Origin: Planctomycetota bacterium
GTDB taxonomy: Bacteria > Planctomycetota > SBBH01 > JAHFOU01
Assembly: GCA_023261525.1 (NCBI GenBank)
Contig: JAHFOU010000183.1
Coordinates: 1 to 5,197 of the forward strand
Direction of reading: 5' to 3'
Length of the DNA: 5,197 bases
Shown: piece after piece, positions 1 through 5,197 of the stretch
How positions within the stretch are numbered: position 1 is the first letter of the stretch
Layout of the letters: each line of letters opens with the position of its first letter
Made by a program: the position numbers and the translations under genes
The notes under the pieces: model-generated
Databases searched by the model: none
What the model saw: only the letters and a program-made list of their open reading frames with translations
What the model was told of the DNA's origin: nothing

Positions 1-1
1 C

Positions 2-364
2 AGCCTGATCTACTGGGGACTCGGGATGCGGTGCGGGCGATATCTCTGGTCCCAGGCGTTCGGCACCGGAAACGGACTCCTCGTCCTGGAGCCCCAGCGG
101 CTCCGGTACTACCCCGGCGGGGGTGGAACTCCGAGAGAGTATGCGCCCGCCGATGTGAAATATGCGGGCGAGCTGGGCCTCGGAAAAGTACATGTCGTCG
201 CGGAACGCAGGACCCTGACCAGGCTGATGCGGTGCCGGTTATTCCTCCTGGGGTTCCTGCCCACAATACACTTCACGCTTCGTGTGGAGGGTCCCGGGGA
301 ACGAGATTGGCTTGCGACAGTCCTCAAGCACTGGAAGGCCGGAACCCTGTTCTCTCCTCCATGA
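2..364 (+). CDS. Hypothetical protein, C-terminal part (possible PH-like fold)
   Basis: I do not recognise this protein. The frame is open to the left edge of the window, so the gene probably begins outside it. An in-window ATG at 26, with a GGGGAC stretch a few bases upstream, would give 112 residues and is the alternative start. From that ATG the protein is a run of short alternating hydrophobic strands (GLLVLEPQRLRYY near residues 17-29, a strand near 52-58, FLLGFLPTIHFTLRV near 73-87). An amphipathic helix with DWLATVLKHW follows near the end. That strand-then-helix order resembles small bacterial PH-like domains, but this is only a resemblance in pattern. It has no catalytic motif or cysteine pair. 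Its TGA overlaps the cobD start by four bases (ATGA), so the two are probably co-transcribed and translationally coupled. Its base composition looks slightly less GC-rich than that of cobD. Confidence 0.55.
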   Translation, partial: SLIYWGLGMRCGRYLWSQAFGTGNGLLVLEPQRLRYYPGGGGTPREYAPADVKYAGELGLGKVHVVAERRTLTRLMRCRLFLLGFLPTIHFTLRVEGPGERDWLATVLKHWKAGTLFSPP

Positions 365-1290
365 CGACACGTCCCGTTGAGATCCTGCTCGGCTGGCTCC
401 TGGACCTTCTCCTGGGCGACCCGGCCCCTCACCCCGTGGCCGGGATGGGCCGCGCCATCGCCTGGCTGGAGGCCCGTCTGCCTCGCCGCCGTTCGGCCGG
501 TGTCCTCCTGCTCCTCGTCGTCGCGGGCGGAACCTGGCTGGCCTCCTGGGGCCTGGTGGCCCTGGCCGCACGCGTCCACCCCTGGCTGGGCGTCCTGGCC
601 TCGGCCGTGCTCTTCTTCTACGCCATGGCCCTGAACAGCCTGGACCGGGAGGTGCGCGCCGTGGCCTCGGCCCTGGCGGCCGGGAATCTGCCGGAAGCCC
701 GGCTCCAGGTCTCGCGCATCGTCGGACGGGATACGGGGTCCCTGGACGAGGCCGGCGTGGCGCGGGCCGCGGTGGAGGCGACGGCCGAGTCCTCCGTCGA
801 CGGCGTCACGGCCCCGCTGTTCTTCATGGCCCTGGGCGGGGCCCCGGCGGCCCTGGCCTACCGGGCCGTGAACACCCTGGATTCCATGGTGGGCCACCGG
901 GACGAGCGCCATGAGGCCCTCGGCTGGGCCTCGGCCCGGATGGACGACGTGCTGAACTTCGTCCCGGCCCGCCTGACCGGCCTTCTCCTGGTGCTCTCGG
1001 CCGCTCTCTGCGGCGACGACGCTCCGGGAGCCTGGCGGATCCTCCGGAGGGACCGCCTGAAGCACGCGAGCCCGAACGCCGCCCATCCCGAGGCCGCCGT
1101 GGCCGGGGCCTTGGGCCTGAAGCTGGGCGGCCCGGTCTCCTATGACGGCGGGATCCAGGACAAGCCCTGGCTGGGGGACGGGACTCCGGAAGCCGGAACC
1201 GTGCATATCCTGAAGTCGATGAGACTGGTCCATACGGCCTGCGGGATGGCCCTCGGCCTGGCCCTGGCCCTCCGCATCTTTTACACCTGA
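361..1290 (+). CDS. cobD: Adenosylcobinamide-phosphate synthase CbiB/CobD
   Basis: This membrane enzyme joins (R)-1-amino-2-propanol or its O-phosphate to adenosylcobyric acid, forming adenosylcobinamide (phosphate), a late step of cobamide synthesis. The 309-residue length is usual for CbiB/CobD. Visible family motifs are LDLLLGDP..HPV (residues 14-26), SRIVGRDT (118-125), the ATAES..DGV.APLF block (about 140-155), NTLDSMVG (171-178), a W.SARMDDVLN..PARL block (about 190-206) and SPNA (237-240). Hydrophobic stretches near 45-70, 75-91, 150-168, 205-218 and 293-307 fit a polytopic inner-membrane protein. The family usually reads AEN where this protein has AES, a mild variation. The start is the ATG inside the upstream stop codon. 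The frame stays open far upstream, but that part lacks family similarity and would overlap the preceding gene completely. No strong Shine-Dalgarno is visible, so initiation probably relies on coupling. Confidence 0.96.
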   Translation: MTTRPVEILLGWLLDLLLGDPAPHPVAGMGRAIAWLEARLPRRRSAGVLLLLVVAGGTWLASWGLVALAARVHPWLGVLASAVLFFYAMALNSLDREVRAVASALAAGNLPEARLQVSRIVGRDTGSLDEAGVARAAVEATAESSVDGVTAPLFFMALGGAPAALAYRAVNTLDSMVGHRDERHEALGWASARMDDVLNFVPARLTGLLLVLSAALCGDDAPGAWRILRRDRLKHASPNAAHPEAAVAGALGLKLGGPVSYDGGIQDKPWLGDGTPEAGTVHILKSMRLVHTACGMALGLALALRIFYT

Positions 1291-1329
1291 TTGACACCGC
1301 ATCCGGCTCATGCCCGGGTAGACTCCGGC
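1291..1329 (+). promoter_or_regulatory. Putative promoter with start-proximal -10 (leaderless) for the HEAT-like gene
   Basis: A perfect TTGACA lies at 1291-1296, directly after the cobD stop, and a TAGACT hexamer lies at 1319-1324. The ATG at 1330 is five bases after the hexamer, so transcription would begin at or next to the start codon. The 22-base gap between the two boxes is longer than the usual 16-18. Either the -10 works alone, as TANNNT boxes do at leaderless genes in some bacteria, or the TTGACA is coincidental. No Shine-Dalgarno precedes the ATG, which fits a leaderless message. Confidence 0.4.
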
Positions 1330-2130
1330 ATGCGCAAACCTAAAACCTGGATGATGGCCTTGGGTGGCCTGGGCGCCGCCTGGCTTCCCGCAATCCCTTC
1401 CCTGGCCGAGGAGCCCACCCCGAAAAAGGACCTGGAACCTGACCGGGCGGCCCTGAAACGTTTCCTGCGGGGAAGCGCCTCCCTCAAGGCCCCACTGGAG
1501 GTCCCCCCGGAAGTCTCCCAGGCGCTCGGACGCCTTTCCGAGCGGGATCCCCAGCGCGCCCATGTCTGGAAGGCCATCGCTCAGTTCCTGGCACAGACCG
1601 CGGCGGAGGAGAAGCACAAGAGCGAGGAGCGCATCATGACGCGGATGGCCATCGCTCCCGGCAAGATGGAGTCCCTGCGCTGGAAGGAATGGCGCTCCCG
1701 AGCCAAGGCCCTTCTCGCCCTCGTCTGGGAAAACCGCCTGTCCGAGGACGTCTACCGGGAAGCCCGCAAGGCGCTGGAGGATTCCCTGCGCCAGGCCCTC
1801 TCCGAGAAGCCGAAGGAGGGCGAGGCGCCCTTCCCACGGACCGTGGACGAGGCGGCCGGCATCGTCCTCTCCCTCCTGGAACCGGAGCTGACCGAGCCGG
1901 CGGCCCTGTCCGAGGCGCTGCGCAAGGAGCTGGCCGCCTGTATCGAGCAGTTGGGGGATCCCGACTTCAAGAAGCGCGAGGCGGCGGCCGAGAACCTGCG
2001 GAAGGCGGGGGAGCCTGCCCTGGGCCTTCTGCGCCAGGCCTTCATGCATCACGATCCCGAGGTGGCGGACCGGGCCAAGGCGCTCTGGAAGGGGATCCTG
2101 GAAAAGGCCTATGGGGGAAAACCGCAGTGA
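1330..2130 (+). CDS. Exported protein with C-terminal HEAT-like repeat region
   Basis: This 266-residue protein has unknown function. Residues 1-26 form a signal peptide: basic start MRKPK, a hydrophobic core of about 15 residues, and a likely signal peptidase I site after SLA (24-26). There is no lipobox, so the product is probably periplasmic or secreted. The middle (about 27-200) is charged and mostly helical, rich in Lys, Glu, Arg and Ala. The last 60 residues hold a HEAT-like unit with the pattern LGDPDFKKREAAAENL, then AGEPALGLLRQAF, then HHDPEVADRAKALW, two antiparallel helices typical of protein-binding solenoids. One unit is clear; further units are not. The chosen ATG lies just after a -10-like box and gives a proper signal peptide. 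A TTG at 1291 would add 13 residues before it and spoil it. The TGA overlaps the GTG of the radical SAM gene, suggesting that the two products are made together. A partner or substrate relation is only an inference. Confidence 0.82.
   Translation: MRKPKTWMMALGGLGAAWLPAIPSLAEEPTPKKDLEPDRAALKRFLRGSASLKAPLEVPPEVSQALGRLSERDPQRAHVWKAIAQFLAQTAAEEKHKSEERIMTRMAIAPGKMESLRWKEWRSRAKALLALVWENRLSEDVYREARKALEDSLRQALSEKPKEGEAPFPRTVDEAAGIVLSLLEPELTEPAALSEALRKELAACIEQLGDPDFKKREAAAENLRKAGEPALGLLRQAFMHHDPEVADRAKALWKGILEKAYGGKPQ
2113..2118 (+). promoter_or_regulatory. Ribosome binding site supporting the GTG start at 2127
   Basis: GGGGGA ends eight bases before the GTG at 2127 and is the best Shine-Dalgarno-like sequence near any start in this window. 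It supports choosing this GTG over the long upstream extension of the same frame, which runs inside the preceding gene and has no radical SAM similarity. Confidence 0.5.
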
Positions 2131-3029
2131 CCGCCGGAGGCCGCCACCTCTGGCTGGAAGTCACGCCCCGTTGCAACGCCCGTTGCCTCTACTGCTACAA
2201 CGTCTGGCGGGCGCCCTCAGGGGCCTACCGCGCCACGGAGCCTTCGCCGGGAACCCTGGAAACCATCCTGGAGGCCGCTGTGGCACGTCTGAATCCCTCC
2301 GCCCTCACGCTTTCCGGGGGAGAGCCTCTGCTCAGGGACGACGTGGAGACCCTGGCGGCCCGGGCCCGGGCACTTGCGCCCGGCCTGGAGATCCAACTCA
2401 CCACCAACGGCACCCTCCTGACCCCGGAACGGGCCCGGAGCCTGAAGGCCGCCGGCGTCTCCCACGTCCTGGTGCCCCTCCTCTCGGACCGCCGCGAGAC
2501 CCAGACGGAGCTCATGGGCCTGGACACCTTCGACGCCGCCTGCCGGGCCATCCTGAGGGCCCGCGCCGAAGGCCTGGCCGCCTGCGCGGTCTTCGTGGCC
2601 ACCCGGCGCAACCTGCCGGAGCTGGCCGGGGCCTTCCGGACCGCCCTGGCCCTGGGGGCCGACGAGTGGATGTTCCTGAGGTACCTGCCGGGCGGAAGTG
2701 GGCTCTCGAATACCGAACGCCTGATGCCCTCGGCGGTCGCGATCGCGGAGGGGCTGGCAGAGGCGGAACGGCTTGGCCTGGAGAGCGGCCTGGCCGTCAC
2801 CTGCGGAGAGCCCGTGCCTCCCGCTTGGCTGGAAGGGAGGCGCTTCCACCACGTCCGCTTCGCCCGATGCGGGGCCGGATCCGCACGGCTGGCGGTGGAT
2901 CCCGAAGGCCGGGTCCGTCCCTGCGAGCAGGATTCCCGGGTGCTGGGCAACGTCCTGGATCCAGGCTTCCGGCTTCCGGAGCCGTCGGCTCGCGACTGCG
3001 CCGGTTGCCACCTGGTGGACGCGGCCTGA
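2127..3029 (+). CDS. Radical SAM protein with shortened SPASM/Twitch-type C-terminal domain
   Basis: This is a 300-residue radical SAM enzyme of unknown substrate. Cys16, Cys20 and Cys23 form the CxxxCxxC motif (CNARCLYC) that binds the [4Fe-4S] cluster and S-adenosylmethionine. GGEP follows at 64-67 and LTTNGTLL at 91-98, both standard positions in the partial TIM barrel. The C-terminus has C248, then G261 and C266 in the CX9-15GX4C spacing of SPASM domains, followed by DPEGRVRPC, LGNV and a final CAGC (C291, C294). The protein ends six residues later, so the remaining SPASM cysteines are absent and only one auxiliary cluster could form, as in Twitch domains. Related proteins mature peptides or modify cofactors. 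The usual SLDG region is replaced by VPLLSD near 111-116. Its start overlaps the stop of the exported HEAT-like gene. It sits between two cobamide genes, but no corrinoid-specific feature is visible. Confidence 0.9.
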   Translation: MTAGGRHLWLEVTPRCNARCLYCYNVWRAPSGAYRATEPSPGTLETILEAAVARLNPSALTLSGGEPLLRDDVETLAARARALAPGLEIQLTTNGTLLTPERARSLKAAGVSHVLVPLLSDRRETQTELMGLDTFDAACRAILRARAEGLAACAVFVATRRNLPELAGAFRTALALGADEWMFLRYLPGGSGLSNTERLMPSAVAIAEGLAEAERLGLESGLAVTCGEPVPPAWLEGRRFHHVRFARCGAGSARLAVDPEGRVRPCEQDSRVLGNVLDPGFRLPEPSARDCAGCHLVDAA

Positions 3030-3036
3030 GCCCGTC

Positions 3037-3065
3037 TTGACCCTGTCCGGCCCCTGGCGTACCGT
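3037..3065 (+). promoter_or_regulatory. Putative promoter with start-proximal -10 (leaderless) for cbiA
   Basis: TTGACC (3037-3042) and TACCGT (3060-3065) are separated by the ideal 17 bases. The ATG of cbiA at 3072 begins six bases after the -10 box, so the expected start of transcription falls on the A of the start codon. The short gap between the radical SAM stop and cbiA contains no Shine-Dalgarno and no clear hairpin. This would make cbiA the head of its own transcript with no leader and therefore no riboswitch. Confidence 0.5.
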
Positions 3066-3071
3066 GCCGCG

Positions 3072-4442
3072 ATGCCGACCTCGGACTTCCCCCGCCTCCT
3101 GATCGCCGGGGTCCAGAGCGGGGTGGGCAAGACCACCGTCACCCTGGGCATCCTCTCGGCCCTCTCGAAGCGGGGTCTCAAGGTCCAGCCCTTCAAGGCG
3201 GGGCCGGACTTCCTGGATCCCGGGCATCACACGGCCGCGGTGGGGGGGAAGCGGATCTCCCGCAACCTGGACGGCTGGATGATGCCGGAGCCGGTGGTGC
3301 GGGAACTCTTTGCGCGTTCGGCCCGGGGGGCGGACGTCTCCGTCGTGGAGGGCGTCATGGGGCTCTTCGACGGGGTCTCCGGGAGCGACGAGGCCGGCTC
3401 GGGCGCCCAGCTGTCCAAGATCCTGGACCTGCCCGTGGTCCTCGTGGTTGAAGCCAAGGGCTTGGCACGTTCGGCGGCCGCGATCGTCCACGGGTACGCG
3501 AGCCTGGATCCGAAGGTCAAACTCGCCGGCGTCATCTTCAACCGGGTTTCCGGCGCTGGACACTACCAGTATCTGAAAGACGCGGTCGCGTCGCTGACCC
3601 AAGTGAAGCCGTTGGGATGGGTAAAAGGAGATAACGCCGCCGCTCTCGGGGAACGTCATCTGGGTCTTGTCTCTGCTCCGGAAGGCGCCGCACATGGCAA
3701 TTACGAGGCGATGGGAAAGCTCGTCGAGGAAGGCGTGGATCTGGAAGGCCTCCTGACAATCGCCCGCCGGGCCGATCCTCTCCGGGATTCGCCCCCAACG
3801 ATTTTTGCTCCAAGTCCGGCCCGGCGCTGCCGCATTGCGGTCTCCCGGGACGAATGCTTTCACTTTATCTATCAGGACAACCTGGATCTGCTCTCCCATG
3901 TGGGCGCTGAAATCTCCTTGTTCTCACCACTGAAGGATAAAGCGCTCCCCGAAGGGACTGAACTCGTCTGGATTGGCGGTGGGTATCCTGAACTCTTCGC
4001 ACAAGAGCTCGCCGAAAACCGGAGCATGATGGCGTCTCTGCGCGCATTCCAGGGTCCGCTCTACGCCGAATGCGGAGGACTGATGTACTGTCTCGAAACC
4101 CTCCTGGACGTGGAAGGGCGGGCGCATCCCATGCTCGGCCTCCTCCCGGGCCGCTCCCGGATGATGCCGAGGCGCCAGGGCCTGGGCTATCTGGAGGTGA
4201 CGACGGAGCGGGACTGCCTGCTGGCCGCCAAGGGGGCGAAGTTCCGGGCTCATGAGTTCCACTACTCGAAGATGGATCCCGCGCCCTCCGGGGAGGGGGT
4301 GGCGTCCGCCCTGAGCCTGCGCAAGCCCTGGAAGGGGGACGAGGTCAGGCCGGACGGCTGGACCCGGGGCCGGGTGATGGCCGGCTACACCCATGTGCAC
4401 TTCGGGGCTTGTCCGGCGCTGGCGGCCCGCCTGCTCGCGTGA
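3072..4442 (+). CDS. cbiA: Cobyrinate a,c-diamide synthase (CbiA/CobB)
   Basis: This enzyme uses ATP and glutamine to amidate the a and c carboxylates of cobyrinic acid (anaerobic route) or hydrogenobyrinic acid (aerobic route). The window does not show which route this organism uses. The 456-residue length fits the family. The N-terminal BioD-like half has the P-loop GVQSGVGKTT (13-22), then KAGPDFLDPGHH and RNLDGWM, and VVEGVMGLFDG near 94-104. The C-terminal glutamine amidotransferase half has GGGYPE, the nucleophile Cys334 in AECGGLMY, and the terminal THVHF (440-444) carrying the catalytic His. All key residues are present, so it should be active. Oddly, roughly 3540-4110 is less GC-rich than both ends and uses AT-ending codons, although the encoded protein looks normal for the family. 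The ATG at 3072 places the P-loop at the expected distance. The stop overlaps the next gene's GTG. Confidence 0.96.
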   Translation: MPTSDFPRLLIAGVQSGVGKTTVTLGILSALSKRGLKVQPFKAGPDFLDPGHHTAAVGGKRISRNLDGWMMPEPVVRELFARSARGADVSVVEGVMGLFDGVSGSDEAGSGAQLSKILDLPVVLVVEAKGLARSAAAIVHGYASLDPKVKLAGVIFNRVSGAGHYQYLKDAVASLTQVKPLGWVKGDNAAALGERHLGLVSAPEGAAHGNYEAMGKLVEEGVDLEGLLTIARRADPLRDSPPTIFAPSPARRCRIAVSRDECFHFIYQDNLDLLSHVGAEISLFSPLKDKALPEGTELVWIGGGYPELFAQELAENRSMMASLRAFQGPLYAECGGLMYCLETLLDVEGRAHPMLGLLPGRSRMMPRRQGLGYLEVTTERDCLLAAKGAKFRAHEFHYSKMDPAPSGEGVASALSLRKPWKGDEVRPDGWTRGRVMAGYTHVHFGACPALAARLLA

Positions 4443-5191
4443 ACCTCGCCTCCCTGGACCTCTGGGTCATGGCCGCCTACGCGGCCGTCCTGGTCGTCCT
4501 CGGCCTCTGGTTCTCCCGCAGGGCGAACCGCTCCGAGAAGGAGTACTTCGGCGGAGGGCGCAGCCTGCCCTGGTGGGCCGCCGGCACCTCCATGATCGCC
4601 GCCTCCTTCGCCTCGGACACCCCGCTCCTCGTCACCGGCTACGTCCGAGACAAGGGCGTCTGGGGCAACTGGGCCATCTGGGCCCTGGGCATCAGCTTCC
4701 TCCTCTCGACCTTCGTCTTCGCCCGCCTCTGGCACCGCTCCGGGGTCCTGACCGAGGTCGAGCTCTGCGAGCGGCGCTACAGCGGGTCCAGCGCCGCCGG
4801 CCTGAGGGGGGCCAAGGCCCTCTTCTTCGGCCTCCTCTACACCGCCTACGCCGCCGGGGCCGGGGCCGTCACCGGGCTGCGCAAGGTCCTGGGGGCCGTC
4901 ACGGACTGGGACATCGGGACCTGCGTCTGGATCTGCTGCGCCATCGCGGCCCTCTACGTCCTGGCCGCCGGACTCTGGGGCATCGTGGCCACGGACAACT
5001 TCCAGTTCCTGGCCGCGGTCGTGGGCTCCCTGGCCACGGCCTGGTTCGCCGTCCATGCGGCCGGGGGGCTCTCGGCCACCCTGGCGGCGGCCCCGGCCGG
5101 AAGCCTGGACATGCTGCCCCCGGCCTCGAAGGGGGGATTCTGGGGCAGCCCGCTCGACTTCTTCCTGGCCTACGGCCTCTTTCAGTGGTAG
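4439..5191 (+). CDS. Sodium:solute symporter (SSS family), N-terminal part cut by a TAG
   Basis: This polytopic inner-membrane transporter belongs to the sodium:solute symporter family; its solute cannot be read from the sequence. The GTG start lies inside the cbiA stop codon (GTGA). Family features are EYFGGGRSLPWWAAGTSM (35-52), the following SFASDTPLLVTG (56-67), and GVWGNW (72-77). About six hydrophobic segments follow, around 8-25, 45-66, 77-95, 127-150, 160-185 and 188-210. Members usually run to roughly 500-600 residues, but this frame stops after 250, at FQW followed by TAG and then codons for Ser-Trp. The family commonly has QWW here, so the TAG looks like a TGG with a single G-to-A change. 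The window ends six bases later, so the remainder cannot be seen. It could be a pseudogene, a base error near a contig end, or a suppressed stop. An intact 250-residue protein seems unlikely. Confidence 0.88.
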   Translation: MNLASLDLWVMAAYAAVLVVLGLWFSRRANRSEKEYFGGGRSLPWWAAGTSMIAASFASDTPLLVTGYVRDKGVWGNWAIWALGISFLLSTFVFARLWHRSGVLTEVELCERRYSGSSAAGLRGAKALFFGLLYTAYAAGAGAVTGLRKVLGAVTDWDIGTCVWICCAIAALYVLAAGLWGIVATDNFQFLAAVVGSLATAWFAVHAAGGLSATLAAAPAGSLDMLPPASKGGFWGSPLDFFLAYGLFQW

Positions 5192-5197
5192 TCCTGG

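Noticed and set aside
31..360. Upstream extension of the cobD frame from an ATG at 31
   Set aside because: The extra 110 residues are Arg- and Pro-rich with no CbiB similarity and overlap the first gene entirely. The ATG at 361 gives the normal CbiB N-terminus.
109..2052. Very long minus-strand open frame of 647 codons opposite cobD and the HEAT-like gene
   Set aside because: Its composition is dominated by Gly, Arg, Pro and Gln with no domain motif. It is the expected mirror of high-GC coding on the + strand, where the genes have clear family signatures.
1689..2126. Upstream extension of the radical SAM frame from an ATG at 1689
   Set aside because: The added residues lie out of frame inside the HEAT-like gene and are low-complexity Gly/Arg/Pro. 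The GTG at 2127 has a ribosome binding site and places the CxxxCxxC motif at the usual N-terminal position.
3030..3071. Transcription terminator after the radical SAM gene
   Set aside because: No convincing inverted repeat followed by a T run is present. The gap is better explained by promoter boxes.
2217..3899. Minus-strand open frame of 560 codons opposite the radical SAM gene and cbiA
   Set aside because: It spans two unrelated + strand genes and the gap between them and shows no recognisable protein features, so it is a shadow frame.
4409..4438. TTG start at 4409 for the symporter
   Set aside because: It would add ten Gly/Pro/Ala-rich residues and a larger overlap with cbiA. The GTG at 4439 gives the same 4-base overlap pattern as the other gene pairs and a typical short N-terminus before the first membrane segment.
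1..5197. Cobalamin riboswitch upstream of cobD or cbiA
   Set aside because: I found no B12-box-like GCCACTG on either strand, and the gaps before the genes are about 40 bases or absent, too short for this RNA.

Overview
This is a short, gene-dense stretch of a high-GC bacterial chromosome; 60-base blocks counted by hand mostly reach about 70% GC. Leucine codons are mainly CTG and CTC. All six genes lie on the + strand. Five end in TGA and one, at the right edge, ends in TAG. The exported HEAT-like protein, the cobamide genes and the start-proximal promoters suggest a free-living didermic bacterium. An Acidobacteriota (Holophagae-like) or deltaproteobacterial source is a low-confidence guess, because the sequence holds no taxonomic marker.

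The layout is three two-gene units. In each, the second gene starts inside the stop codon of the first (ATGA or GTGA, 4-base overlap). Unit 1 (2-1290) is the end of an unrecognised protein followed by the cobamide enzyme CbiB/CobD. Unit 2 (1330-3029) is an exported protein with a HEAT-like C-terminus followed by a radical SAM protein with a shortened SPASM-type auxiliary cluster domain. Unit 3 (3072-5191) is cobyrinate a,c-diamide synthase (CbiA/CobB) followed by the N-terminal part of a sodium:solute symporter. The first genes of units 2 and 3 have a -10-like hexamer ending only 5-6 bases before ATG and no Shine-Dalgarno sequence, which suggests leaderless transcripts.

The two cobamide enzymes act at separate steps. 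CbiA amidates the a and c side chains of the corrin ring, and CbiB later attaches the aminopropanol arm. The unit 2 pair lies between them, but nothing in its sequence ties it to corrinoid chemistry.

The points most worth a second look are four. The symporter reading frame is cut by a TAG exactly where its family normally has a second Trp of a QWW motif. The middle of cbiA has clearly lower GC and different codon use from its own ends. The radical SAM protein keeps only four C-terminal cysteines. Two putative leaderless promoters sit at the unit boundaries. I saw no RNA gene, CRISPR array, insertion sequence, cobalamin riboswitch or clear terminator hairpin.
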